Assembly: GCF_040412425.1 (NCBI RefSeq)
Contig: NC_089783.1
Location: 36,239,125-36,303,124, forward strand
DNA from: Macrobrachium rosenbergii
Lineage: Eukaryota; Arthropoda; Malacostraca; Decapoda; Palaemonidae
DNA length: 64,000 bases
Reading direction: 5' to 3'
Position 1 is the stretch's first letter, and each line of letters begins with the position of its first letter. Position numbers and translations under genes: made by a program. Of the stretch, positions 11,301-22,911 are shown piece after piece. The notes beneath the pieces were generated by a model that was given only the letters and a program-made list of their open reading frames with translations, had not been told where the DNA came from and did no database searches.

Positions 11301-11645
11301 CAGTAAAAAATGCGCCGAAGTTTCTTCGGCACAATCGAGTTTTCTGTACAGCGCATAATGCTGTGTAAAGCTATCAGCCACGGCCCATGAAACTCAGCCA
11401 CGGTCTGGTAGGGGCCTGTGTTGTTGGTACCTATAGCGGCGTCGGAATTACGATTATGGCTAAGCTTAACCTTAAATACAATGAAAACTACTGAGGCCAG
11501 AGGGCTGCAACTTGGTATGTTTGCACCCCTCTAGCCTCAGTAGTTTTTAAGATCTGAGGGTGGACAGAAGAAAGTGCGGACAGAAAAAGTACTGGCGGAC
11601 AGACAAAGCTGGCACATTAGTTTTCTTTTACAAAATACTAAAAAT
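11301..11645 (-). mobile_element. Rep-A copy 4, tail-to-tail with copy 3
   Basis: Minus orientation. The terminal hairpin is intact at about 11310-11332 (GCGCCGAAG..CTTCGGC). One palindrome arm has an internal deletion (11518-11530 region). Only 50 bp separate it from copy 3, giving a large inverted pair. Confidence 0.92.
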
Positions 11646-11757
11646 CTTGTTCATGTACTCTGATCATTTAAAACACGAACATCAATCGCAAACTTGCTCA
11701 CATACTTCGGCATAATGGCAAGTATGAGGTTCACCTGGCCCGGCTGTTGGCACCTGG

Positions 11758-12062
11758 ATTAGGAATGGGAATATTAAATTGAAACCAAGGACCATGCGCT
11801 GGGATCTACTAGGTCATTCAGCGTGGAATTGGAAAGTGAGAGTAAAGGAGGTTTGAAAGGTGTAACGGGAGGAAAACCTCGCAGTTACACTATGAAAAAA
11901 TTGTCAGGATAGGGTGGAACGTAAGATGGAAGAAAGAGAATACGAACGGAGGTACAACAAAAGGAATGAAAGGGATTGCAGCTAGGGGCCAAAGGGACGC
12001 TTTAAAGACCCTTAAGTAATGCCCACAGCGCAACGCCTGAGGTACACTGACGGCACTACCCA
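11758..12062 (-). mobile_element. Rep-B copy (SINE-like, near full length)
   Basis: Recognised by GCTGGGATCTACTAGGTCAT, GTGTAACGGGAGGAAAACC, GAACGGAGGTACA, TTGCAGCTAGGGGCC and CACTGACGGCACTA in this order on the plus strand. Strand is given as minus because truncation and tail (see the copies at 28.3 and 52.1 kb) suggest the sense strand is minus. No intact ORF. Confidence 0.85.
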
Positions 12063-12828
12063 TCTACGTGGTAACTCGATTAGGGCCCCGAGCTAAGTGA
12101 ACGAGCACCACTGCTTTGTAGGCTGACATCTCTTCAAGTAAAGGCTGCATCCATAACATAAATTGTCGCCTTCCTCATGAGGAGAACCAGAAATCACTGG
12201 CAGTGCTGAGTGCTTTGTCTTCTTGGCTTCAACTCAAATTACTTCATGGATGACCTTTGTTAAAATCCAACTGGCAAAGGCAGGAGTCATTGGACTTAGT
12301 CTGCTAGGAACTTCACGCTACAAGGAACTGGCTTTCCTTTACTGTATTTAGCCAATGGGTCTTCCAGGAATTCTGATATGTAAATGTTAGGCCTAAGGTG
12401 ATGCTACAACTCCCGGTTGTAGATCATTGGGATAAAGTGACAAGAGTAAATTGGGATGTACGAACCCCGAATCAAACTGAATACAGAAAACAGGTAGAAA
12501 ATCAATTCAGGAAATAAATTTACTTTCTAAATTCAGGAGGTATGGACTCGGCAGTCTCAGCCGTTTGTGAATCGCAGCACAAAGTAATTGGAAAAGGGAA
12601 ATTGGAAGGGGGCAATGTGTATATCAATAAAGGAAGAGCAAATGGAACCGGTCGAGATGGAAAAGGATGTTTACGCCAAATGCAGAATAGACGCTGATTG
12701 ACTGGAGAGCAGTGAACATTTGATTACTGCTGTTAAAAGGGTATCAGAGCGTACTAGGTACCAACGAATGAACTCTCCGAAGAAATAAAATCGACTCCTT
12801 TTCTAGAGTTGAAGAGTAGGTGCTAAGA
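12063..12828. other. Unrecognised spacer
   Basis: No gene or familiar repeat seen. Confidence 0.5.
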
Positions 12829-13160
12829 GAATTGTTGTCAATGCAAATCCAAAGAGAATTGTTGTCATTGTAAATGCAAAGAGAATGTTGTCAATGTAAA
12901 TGCAAAGAGAATTGTTTTCAGTGTTAATGCAAAGAGAACTGTTGTCAATGTAGCCTAAATGCTAAGAGAACTGTTGTCAATGTAGCCTAAATTCTAAGAG
13001 AATTATTGTTAATGTAAATACAAAGAGAATTGTTGTCAATGTAAATGCAAAAAGAATTGTTGTCAATGTAAATGCAAAGAGAATTGCTGTCAATGTAAGT
13101 ACAAAGAGAATTGTTGTCAATGTCAGTGCAAAGAGAATTGTTGTCAATGTAAATGTAAAA
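12829..13160. repeat. About 27-bp minisatellite, about 12 units
   Basis: Unit AAAGAGAATTGTTGTC + AATGTAAATGC with point variants; two adjacent units carry AATGTAGCCTAAAT. Confidence 0.93.
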
Positions 13161-14067
13161 ATAGGTAGGAATAACGAAGGAATTAGATTGTCTAGGGTAC
13201 GGATTGCCTGAGAGAGATTGTAACTATTTCTTGTCAGGATCCTATCCGTAAAAGTACCAAAAATCGACTAAAGACAGCGAAGTACCACTGCCAACTTAGA
13301 TTTTGCCTTTTCTTTTACATACAAATTTTATAAATCTAAAACTACCGTTTCAGCTAACAATGATATGTACACTGAAAACTGGACTTCCATGTTTTACCCA
13401 TAAGATTTTAAAAGGCAGCGTACAGGTCAAAAATATCTCAGAAAATAGCACATTGTTTTTCGCAAATGTATATAAATGACATATACTTTAACTTCCATCA
13501 GAAATAAGTAAAAGTTAGACACAGTATCTAGAACCGATCTTCTGTAATGTTTAATCTTAAAGATGTTTATGCATTTGGAACAAGATGTTTTATCTTTGGG
13601 CTTCTATTTTTAATTGTTTCAAACTCTTCTGCTAGCGCTTAATTCCCTATATATTTTCTTGTATTTCTATTTTGTCCAAACCCTTTCCGTCATCTTCTAA
13701 ACGTCCCACGATACCATTTTTTTTATTTTCTCTTCAGAAATCGTACTTCAATTCACAAGACCAATATCTGCCTCTCTGGCCTGGTAGCAAAGAAGCATAA
13801 AAGTCAAATACATATCGCTAGTCAGCGAGTCCATTGAGGCGGAAGCCCAGCTCCTGAATATATGTATTTTTGGCAAAGGCAAACATCGCTTTAGAAAGCA
13901 AGTCTCGCAACGTATCCCGGTGGCCAAGTCTGTATCTGTATACGCGCATTCAGCAAACTTCTGAATTTGGTAAGTTAGCGAGCAGGTACGTAGGTCTTTC
14001 TTGAAGTGTTTCTCGGTCTTTTCAAATCTATTCGACTACTTAACTCTCTTTCCTGGGTTTACAGTAA
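13161..14067. other. Unrecognised spacer
   Basis: AT-rich; no gene or familiar repeat seen. Confidence 0.5.
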
Positions 14068-14540
14068 TGATAACAAGTTTAAAAATTTGTTGCGTGAATT
14101 TCCATAGTATTATAAAAAGTGGTATATCAAGTTTTGACAAATAATCTCAGTGAAATTTTATCAGGAACCTCAACATTTGTGATTGCTCCAATTTTAAACA
14201 TTTTGAAAAACAGTAATTTAGATGACTAAATGTAAAAATGATAACAATTAAACATCTCTTCCGTGAATGTCCAAGTATAATCAGCAGCGGCTACCAAGTT
14301 TTGGAAAAGAATCCAATTATAAACTTTTTGGAAAATTGTAAATTAGCTGAGAAAATATATAAATAATAAAAATTAGGCATGTGTTGTGTGAATGGCCGAA
14401 GTGTAATCACCAGCTGTATACCAAGTTTTGGAAATAAACAGATAAATGAAATTTTGTCAGAAACTGCAACATTCGCAATTATTCCAGTTATAAACGTCCT
14501 GGAACATTTTTATTTCATTAACAAAATATATAAAAACGAT
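14068..14540. repeat. Three diverged direct repeats, about 135-175 bp each
   Basis: Units start near 14068, 14239 and 14373. Shared order: GTGAAT(T/G)TCC, GTATAAT, TACCAAGTTTTGGAAA or variant, AATGAAATTTTGTCAG, TTCCAGTTATAAAC, and AAAATATATAAA. The middle unit lacks an internal segment. Confidence 0.75.
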
Positions 14541-14620
14541 GTAAGTAAAAACAAATCCTTCAGGCCAGCCTGTGAGAACTGATTATCAGCTTAGTGGTCT
14601 GGTGATACTATTTTATTATT

Positions 14621-14687
<67 letters not shown>

Positions 14688-14766
14688 GTATAAAAAAAAA
14701 GAATATATAAGTAAAAACAAATCATACAGGCCAGCCCTGTGAGAACTGATACTCAGCTCAGTGGTC

Positions 14767-14798
<32 letters not shown>

Positions 14799-14803
14799 TA
14801 ATC

Positions 14804-14881
<78 letters not shown>

Positions 14882-14967
14882 TAAAAAAAGATAATATACG
14901 TAAAAACAAATCCTTCAGGCCAGCCCTGTGAGAACTGATAATCAGCTCAGTGGTCTGGCGAAACGAT

Positions 14968-15025
<58 letters not shown>

Positions 15026-15090
15026 TAAAAAAAGATAATATAAGTAAAAACAAATCCCTGTGAGAACTGATAATCAGCTCAGTGGTCTGG

Positions 15091-15162
<72 letters not shown>
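14541..15162 (+). repeat. Composite array: Rep-D SINE tail plus (TAA)n, four units
   Basis: Four units each carry (or partly carry) AAGTAAAAACAAATCC, CAGGCCAGCC, TGTGAGAACTGATAATCAGC and TCAGTGGTCTGG, then a (TAA)n array of different length (14605-14685, 14767-14881, 14968-15025, 15100-15162). The wording matches the 3' end of the Rep-D SINE at 35.5 kb. The fourth unit lacks the CAGGCCAGCC part. Confidence 0.88.
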
Positions 15163-15287
15163 TCATGCCTCGGGAGAATGCATCTTATCAAGAGTTGCAA
15201 TATTGGCATAAGGATGCTGCTAATGCATTGCTTGACCTGATGCAGCTCCCAGCCATGAAGCGTTGATTGTCATTTCATATGCCAGTC

Positions 15288-15290
<3 letters not shown>

Positions 15291-15347
<57 letters not shown>
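15291..15347. repeat. (CT)n microsatellite
   Basis: Pure CT array. The 128 bp before it are unrecognised. Confidence 0.97.
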
Positions 15348-15353
<6 letters not shown>

Positions 15354-15497
15354 TATATTACAGATGGATCTAACTGAATTCCTTTATGAGTTGTACAGAG
15401 AGACATCATACATGAAGCTTCAGATAATTTTGACTTGTTATTTAAAGTTACTGGATATACTGAAGGAATGAATTTATTACAGATTTAGTCATCTGGG

Positions 15498-15500
<3 letters not shown>

Positions 15501-15560
<60 letters not shown>
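15501..15560. repeat. (TA)n microsatellite
   Basis: TA array followed by interrupted TA/GTAT to about 15602. Confidence 0.97.
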
Positions 15561-15563
<3 letters not shown>

Positions 15564-16499
15564 CATATATATGTATATTAATATGTATATATATACATAT
15601 ACACCAGAAAAAGCAAAATTAAAGGTTGGTGAAATCAGAATGGGCGCGAAAAGATTTATTAATACAGTTGGTATTTTCCCGGATACAAACAAAAAAAAAA
15701 GGAGAGAAAAGTTACCATAGTAACAAACGAGAGAGAAAAAAAACATATGGAATCTAAAATTGGAAATCGCATTTGTAAATTTCACGGCAGATAAATTTTC
15801 CATAGTCACCAAAACTATTAAAAAAGATAAAAAAGAACTTATGCATAAAAATGCAGCATACAAAAGCACATAAATTGTGCATGAATAATGTTAAACTAGT
15901 TGTAAACATTCCATGTGCCCTTTGATCATAGTTTTATTTCGGTTTACTCACTTTCACTGAATTAAAAGATCTGAAAAGAGCCGAGCGAAAAGTTTTGAAA
16001 TGCCGATTGGAATCGGAGGGGATTTTATATTGTTTGGCATTTTGTATTTTTGAATGGTCGGATTCATCAGAGCGAATGGAATCCCGCCATACGAATATCA
16101 CAACTGCATTTTTCAACACCCAAAAAGTGTCCTCTACAATAAACACACACAAACACACACACATACAGCACGCCAGTGAAACGATCATATCGGCCTGAAA
16201 TCATTTTAGTTTGATGACAATACTGTCAATGTCCTTATTTGTTTCTGCGTGCAACGCGATGCTAACATAATGAGTTTACCACAAACAACAATGGAATTAC
16301 TCAACTTAAAATAATTATGATTTACTTGTTTTTTTTTTATTTATTCTGTTCACAGATGCGGACGACAAAATCTTAACATGTGCTGAGTGTTTCTTGTGTT
16401 ATTTATGTGTAGCTATGATACTGCTCCTTCTCAATTTTGATTTATTGATTCAATTTTCTGTGGAACTAATACTTTTGTCTCCAAGATGAATTTATTTAG

Positions 16500-16503
<4 letters not shown>
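15561..16503. other. Unrecognised spacer
   Basis: The minus ORF 15489-15869 begins with an ordinary-looking stretch but finishes inside the TA array and has no recognised domain. No gene is supported. Confidence 0.45.

Positions 16504-16578
<75 letters not shown>
16504..16578. repeat. (TA)n microsatellite
   Basis: Pure TA array. Confidence 0.97.
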
Positions 16579-16580
<2 letters not shown>

Positions 16581-17570
16581 GTCAACGTACTTCCACATCA
16601 ACTAATTCACAACGAATAGCCAAGATGTCACTGGCCTCATTAAACAGGCTTTTTGAAAGCAATAGAAGGGACAGTCGTTTTATTCAAGAAAAGAATGTGA
16701 CACTGAGTCTCTTCATAGCCCCACTTTGGTTAACACTGAATCATGGTCTCAACTATGAAGGTATTGGAGAGTCACAATAACGGTAAATAATGACCAATTG
16801 CATTGTTTTTATACTGGCGTTAATATTGAAGGGTTTACCTTGAAAATCCGCTGTTCCGTGATATAAGAAAATACAGGTAAAATACATTTCATGTCTTCTC
16901 TTTGATAAGTTCGACCTAGAATACCAATGAAACGTCAGTAATAGCATTACTGACATTAGTTCAAGTCAAACTTTATTTCTAATCAAAGGCTCTTCATCAA
17001 TATCTACGAAATAACAATGAAAAGGGTCATTATTTACCCTTACTGAGACAAACTTCCTCACCTTATATCTCCACCACCTTTATAGACGGGATCATAGTTC
17101 AGTATAAGCGCTTTATTTTTCAATATGACTGCAGATATCAGTGCTTGATGTTTACAGTCATAAATGACAGCAACGGTTGAATTTTAGCAATAAACAGTTA
17201 GAAAAAACACTGAAAAGGTTTTAATGTTAAATTTGTGAAAGAAGTATTCTGTTCATTCTTACTGTAGAAAAGGGAAAAAAAATCTGTTGAAACTGAACGC
17301 TGATTTGGAGATCTGGGAATTAAAAAATTCGATCTTATATGGAAAGGCAACTAAAAATGTTTTGAAATATCTTGGGGAAAAAAAAAACGCCGTTGAAGAC
17401 AATTTTCTTTGTACGGTATCGCGCAATGCATCTGCGCTTGTTACAGAAATATAAGAGAAAGATGCAACAGAAGTTATAAGAATATCTGCATTTACAGAAT
17501 AATTTGAAATTATATGCTTATTTTCGTGAAATGATAGGAGATAACATGAATGGATTAAGGGTTGGCTAGT
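16579..17570. other. Unrecognised spacer
   Basis: The minus ORF 17259-17732 (157 codons) overlaps the MITE candidate and shows no domain; I do not call it. Confidence 0.45.
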
Positions 17571-17816
17571 CTGCCCTAAAATGGAAAACTGCAGTATCTG
17601 CAAAATTTTCGAAACTGAGATATGCCACCTACTGGGCTCGTGAAACACTAATACACAAGTTACTGCAGTTTCAGAATGATTCTTCAAAGCTTTCCACGAG
17701 TATTTATGGGATCCCATTTGCAGTATCTGCAAAATCAGTAGTAAGGCAAGGGAGTATCTACCATTTTTCTCAGTTTTGTATTTTAGGAGATACTGCAGTC
17801 TTCCATTTTAGGGCAG
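17571..17816. mobile_element. Short TIR element (MITE candidate), about 246 bp
   Basis: 29-bp terminal inverted repeats with one mismatch: 17571-17599 (starting CTGCCCTAAAATGGAA) and 17788-17816. Inside, TGCAGTATCTGCAAAAT occurs twice as direct repeats. No clear target-site duplication was found, so the superfamily is open. Confidence 0.65.
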
Positions 17817-18447
17817 CTTTGTGGAAAGACAGTATTAACAAAGTAATGTATCGAGATATACACCGGCTATGCTGTTCATAGGATTACCATACGAGCTTGG
17901 ATTAAATTCATATTTAAAATCTGAAGCCCATGCATCTAGCAACGGAATCAAATATGAGTTTAATAGTTTAGCCGAGTCTCTATTCATGGAAATCATTACT
18001 GAAAAAAAATTCCCATTTAATGGAAAAAAAAACTTTGAAAGTGCAAAAAGCAAATCTTAAGAGCCGTCCATCAGACAGGCGTCGAGAACTTACGTCTCAA
18101 AGAGAAAATTGTATTTTACCTTTTCCCCTGATTCGATCATGCTACCAACCCAACCCCCGCCGACCCCCATCGCCCTTCATCTCCCATTCCACCAAACACC
18201 CCCGTCCCCACCAGTCCATCTACCTTGTCAGAAAGCTGTCATTTCCCAAAGAGTTGCAAATATGGAGGGCGTTTGAGATACGTGCCGGGGAAATCATATT
18301 CTGGAGTGAAATATTTTATCTTTCTTTCTTTTTTTTTTTTTTTTTTTGCTCACATTAGGATTTTCCTTTGAATCCAGCTGCTTGAAAAAGAGGAAAATAA
18401 ATGCCATGAATTTCAGCAACTTACAAATATGTGTTTCTCATAATATC
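17817..18447. other. Unrecognised spacer with poly(T) run
   Basis: C-rich patch near 18145-18215 and a T run near 18330-18347. No gene seen. Confidence 0.5.
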
Positions 18448-18660
18448 ATTTTTATTCCTCTCCATGCCAAATAAATAATTTAACCTTATTATTTTTTTTT
18501 TCATTATAAGTATTAACCTTGAAAATAATGGCTGTTTCCACAGCACTCAATTTGTACAGAGTCTTCTCTATTCGTCTTACAATCTTCTTTTCATCAGCGT
18601 GTAATTGGCGTATCAAGTTTATTAATTTTTTCTCATTATAAGCATTTGGTGCCAATCTCT
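18448..18660 (-). pseudogene. Retroelement ORF fragment, similar to the N-terminal part of the 34.6-kb Penelope-like piece
   Basis: The minus translation contains DEKKIVRRIEKTLYKL followed by AIIF; the 34.6-kb fragment has DEKKIIRSEKTIYKI followed by PILFNETC at the same spacing. Two independent loci sharing this pattern imply a once-coding sequence. The family assignment to Penelope-like elements rests on the context of the 34-37-kb cluster and is tentative. Frame decays into poly(A/T) downstream. Confidence 0.55.
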
Positions 18661-18698
18661 GAATTCTGCTTAACGGAAGCGGTATACGAATGTGAATT

Positions 18699-19060
18699 TA
18701 AATTAATATTATTATTATTCAACAGATGGAAACAACTCATATGGAACAAGCCTACCGCAGGGACCATTGACTTGAAATTCAAGCTACCAAAGATTATGGT
18801 GATCATTAGGAAGAAGTAAGAGGAAGTAAAGGGAAATACAATAAGAAGAGATCCCACTTATTAAAAAAGAAAAATAAATAAATCAATAAACTGATTAAAA
18901 TGCAAGAGGGATAATATTTGGGTAGTAATGCATTGCATTTTCGCTTGAACTTCTTTCCAACTACACGACATCCTCTGAGAGGCTAGTCCACAGACCAAAG
19001 GTGTCAGGAATACAGGACCTCAGGAACTGAGACGTTCGAGAGCGAGCGTGGGCAATAAAG
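18699..19060 (-). mobile_element. Rep-C copy: LINE 3' end with coding remnant
   Basis: Begins (plus strand) with a short ATT tail, then the 3' UTR signature (CATATGGAACAAGCC, CCATTGACTTGAAATTCAAG), then on the minus strand a C-terminal coding remnant readable as RTSQFLRSCIPDT, then GLWTSLSEDVV and an in-frame stop. This matches the better-preserved copy at 31.2 kb. Confidence 0.85.
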
Positions 19061-19189
19061 AACTTCCCTCCAATAGTTTATGACGCCAATCCCCAGTGGC
19101 CTTGAAACCGCCAGATGTCACATTAAATCTTGGTTTCTCACGTCGTCTTTCCCTCAGGTTGTGGTGACACGACTCTTGTTTTATTCATG

Positions 19190-19340
19190 TTCTTGTCCTT
19201 GACTCTTGGGGAGAGAGAGAGAGAGAGAGAGAGAAAGACTTGATATGCATTTGTCGTTTGCTGTTCCTATCTCTCTCGCCCTCTCTCTCTTTCCTCTTGG
19301 GTAGAGACACTTGATATATGTTTGCTGTGTGCTGTTATGT

Positions 19341-19401
<61 letters not shown>

Positions 19402-19438
19402 GGAGAGAGAAACTTGATATATATTTGCTGTCTACTGT

Positions 19439-19501
<63 letters not shown>
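19190..19501. repeat. Three tandem units of a short core plus (GA)n/(CT)n
   Basis: The core CTTGATAT(A/G)..TTTGCTGT with CCTCTTGG appears three times; each is separated by a CT or GA array (19210-19233, 19345-19396, 19440-19501). One array is in the opposite strand sense. Confidence 0.8.
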
Positions 19502-19503
<2 letters not shown>

Positions 19504-20008
19504 ATAGTCTCAATAAATTTCCCGAAATTTTCGAAGAAATATGTACATTGTCCAGTAACATACTCACCAATTCAATAAACTTGCTTGACTTAGCAGATAT
19601 ATCAACTATAAGAGAGGCCTTGCAAGAGCGTTTGTGTTCTGTCTAGATGATGGCCGTTACCTGATAAGGCATAAAAGGTTGTTTCGAAATAGGAATATTA
19701 CTTCAATAATACGATTCAACAAAAGGTAAATGATAATTTGAAATTTGTAGTGAATATATGATGTTTTATGTTAAGTATTAATTTTATAGATTATATACAA
19801 TGTACGTTTGGAGTCATTAAGAAATTTTAACATTCAAACCTTGTAATAAAAAAGATTTTCAAGAAATTTTCACATTCAAACACCTGTTACTTAACCTTAC
19901 CCAAAAAAACTCAACATTCAAACACGTGTTACTTAATATTTTTCCCCAAAAACCCTGCTTTCAAAAATTTGTCATTTAACATTTTATATTACACTTTCAT
20001 ACATTTAC
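19502..20008. other. Unrecognised spacer
   Basis: Includes two short near-duplicates around ACATTCAAACAC.GTTACTTAA (19878-19940). No gene seen. Confidence 0.5.
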
Positions 20009-21790
20009 CAAATTACCCAAGCAAGGTGTCCCAAATGGAAGCAAAATTACCCAAGCAAGGTGTCCCAAATGTAAACAAAATTACCCAAGCAAGATGTCCC
20101 AAATGTAAGCAAAATTACCCAAGCAAGGTGTCCCAAATGGAAGCAAAATTATCCAAGCAAGGTGTACCAAATGTAAACAAAATGATCCAAGCAAGGTGTC
20201 CCAAATGTAAATAAAATTATCCAAGCAAGGTGTCCCAAATGTAAACAAAATTATCCAAGGAAGGTGTCCCAAATGTAAATAAAATTATCCAAGCAAGGTG
20301 TCCCAAATGCAAACAAAATGATCCAAGCAAGGTGTCCCAAATGTAAACAAAATTATCCAAGCAATGTGTCCCAAATGTAAACAAAATTGTTCAAGCAAGG
20401 TGTCCCAAATGTACAGTAAACAAAATTATCCAGTGAAGGTGTACCAAATGTAAACAAAATTATCCAAGCAAGGTGTCCCAAATGTAAAGGAGATTATGCA
20501 AGCAAGGTGTCTCAAATGTAAACAAAATTATGCAAGCAAGGTGCCCCAAATATAAGCAAAATTATCCAAGTATGCAAGCAAGGTGCCCCAAATATAAACA
20601 AAATTATCCAAGTAAAGTGTCTCAAATGTAAGCAAAATTATCCAAGCAAGGTGTCCCAAACGTAAACAAAATTATCTTAGCAAGGAGTCCCAGATGTAAA
20701 CAAAATTATCCAAACAAGGTGTCCAAATGTAAATAAAATTATCCAAGCAAGGAGTCCCAAATGCAAATAAAATTATCCAAGCAAGGTGTCCCAAATGTAA
20801 TCAAAACTATCCAAGCAAGGTGTCCTATATGTAAACAAAATTATGCAAGCAAGATGTCCCAAATGTAAACGAAATTATCCAAGCAAGGTGTCCCAATTGT
20901 AAACAAAATTGTCCAAGCAAGGTGTCCCAAATGAAAACAAAATTATCCAATGAAGGTGTACCAAATGTCAACAAAATTATGCAAGCAAGGTGCCCCAAAT
21001 GCAGACAAAATTATGCAAGCAAGGTGACTCAAATGTAAGCAAAATTATCCATGCAAGGTGTCCCAAATGTAAACAAAATTATCCAAGCAAGGTGTCCCAA
21101 ATGTAAAAAAAAATTATCCAAGCAAGGTGTCCCAAATGTTAAAAAAAATCATCTAAGCAAGGCGTCCCAGATGTAGACAAAATTATCCAAGCAACGTGTC
21201 CAAATGTAAACAAAATTATCCAAGCAAGGTGTACCAAATGTAAACAAAATTATCCAAGCAAGGTTTCCCAAATGCAAACAAAATTATCCAAGCAAGGTGT
21301 CCCAAATGTGAACAAAATTATCCAATGAAGGTGTTCCAATATAAACAAAATTATCCAAGCAAGGTGTCCTAAATGTAAACAAAATTGTCCAAGCAAGGTG
21401 TCTCAAATGTGAACAAAATTATCCAAGCAAGGTGTCCCAAATGTAAACAAAATTATCCAAGCAAGGTGTCCCAAATGTAAACAAAATTATCCAAGCAAGG
21501 TGTCCCAAATGGAAACAAAATTATCCAGCAAGGTGTTCAAAATGTTAAATAAAATTGTCCAAGCGAGGTGTCCCAAAAGTAAAAATTATCCAAGCAAGGT
21601 GTCCCAAATGAAAACAAAATTATCCAAGCAGGGCGTCGCAAATGTAAACAAAATTATCCAAGCAAGGTGTCCCAAATGTAAACAAATTATCCAAGCAAGG
21701 TGTCCCAAATGTAAACAAAATTATCCAAGTAAAGGTGTCCAATGAAAAGAAAATTATCCAAGAAAGATGTCCCCATTGTAAATTTCGAAA
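20009..21790. repeat. 34-bp minisatellite, about 52 units
   Basis: Unit: CCAAGCAAGGTGTCCC + AAATGTAAACAAAATTAT, with point variants and single-base indels. Period 34 is not a multiple of three, so small ORFs appear with 34-residue periodicity (CPKCKQ and similar) and are by-products. Blocks of about 15 units appear duplicated: the variant pair GAAGGTGTACC and GGTGCCCCAAAT recurs near 20431-20600 and 20949-21050. Confidence 0.96.
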
Positions 21791-22158
21791 AAACACATGA
21801 AACAAATCTGAGTTTACACAGGCCTAAAAACCAGGCCGAATCCATCACAGATCCAATGAACCCCAGCTCATTTTAGTGAGTGGAGGTGATCAAATCATCA
21901 TGGGTGATTTCAGATGCAAATTAGAGCGCATTTTCCGATTCACGTTACTGAAAACTAGATGTTCGTTCCTAACATAGTTTTGGCAACAGTAATTATCGCC
22001 CCTTCAGTCAACCGTAAAACTGGGCGTTTATTCGTCAATTTCATGGGTATTTGAAAACTTAATATCAGGGATGAGAGGAGATACACCAAACAGTGATTTA
22101 GGCTCAGTGATGTGCGACTAAATTTCGTGTATGAAGGAAAGTATTGCAGGACACATAC
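21791..22158. other. Unrecognised spacer
   Basis: No gene or familiar repeat seen. Confidence 0.5.
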
Positions 22159-22398
<240 letters not shown>

Positions 22399-22586
22399 AA
22401 TTCTGGAAAAGGTATATTACACCCATATGTCTTTCGCTATTTCTAATCTTATTATGAAAGAAAAAATTGTCTCAGTGGATTATCAAATTAGTAAAACAAT
22501 GAGATGCTTCTTATCAAACTACATGTATATATATAAATATAAATAAATAAATAAATAAGTAAATAAATGTATATATATATACATAT

Positions 22587-22770
22587 ATACTCTATTCGTG
22601 TTAGGCTCCATTAAGACTTGATGGTTTACATTCCAGATTCTTCAATTTCCACAGTACAGGCTTTCGAAGACAGTCTTTTTCGTCAGGTACTATGGAAATT
22701 AAAGAATCTGGAATCTAAACCATCCCGCCTTACTGAAGGGTAATATTAGAGGTATGAGTATATATACACA
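22587..22770. repeat. Foldback between two TA-rich tracts
   Basis: Core arms 22620-22657 and 22687-22724 (38 bp, few mismatches; shared ATTCCAGATTCTT). Weaker complementarity continues outward towards TATATA on both sides. The loop (29 nt) contains CTTTCGAAGACAGTC. Resembles inverted retroelement ends; family not assigned. Confidence 0.85.
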
Positions 22771-22799
22771 GTGAAATTGTGAGGCTATATGATAATACA

Positions 22800-22830
22800 C
22801 ACACACATATATATATATATAAATGTATAC

Positions 22831-22909
<79 letters not shown>
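22800..22909. repeat. (CA)/(TA)n microsatellite
   Basis: Short CA run, interrupted TA, then pure TA. Confidence 0.95.

Positions 22910-22911
<2 letters not shown>

Noticed and set aside
15489..15869. 126-codon minus-strand ORF with hydrophobic N-terminal part
   Set aside because: Runs into the (TA)n array for its C-terminus and has no homology I recognise.
17259..17732. 157-codon minus-strand ORF
   Set aside because: Overlaps the TIR element, no domain recognised, composition typical of AT-rich spacer.
20009..21790. Small ORFs with CPKCKQ repeats resembling zinc-ribbon motifs
   Set aside because: They arise from the 34-bp minisatellite; the frame shifts with every unit and the ORFs are short.
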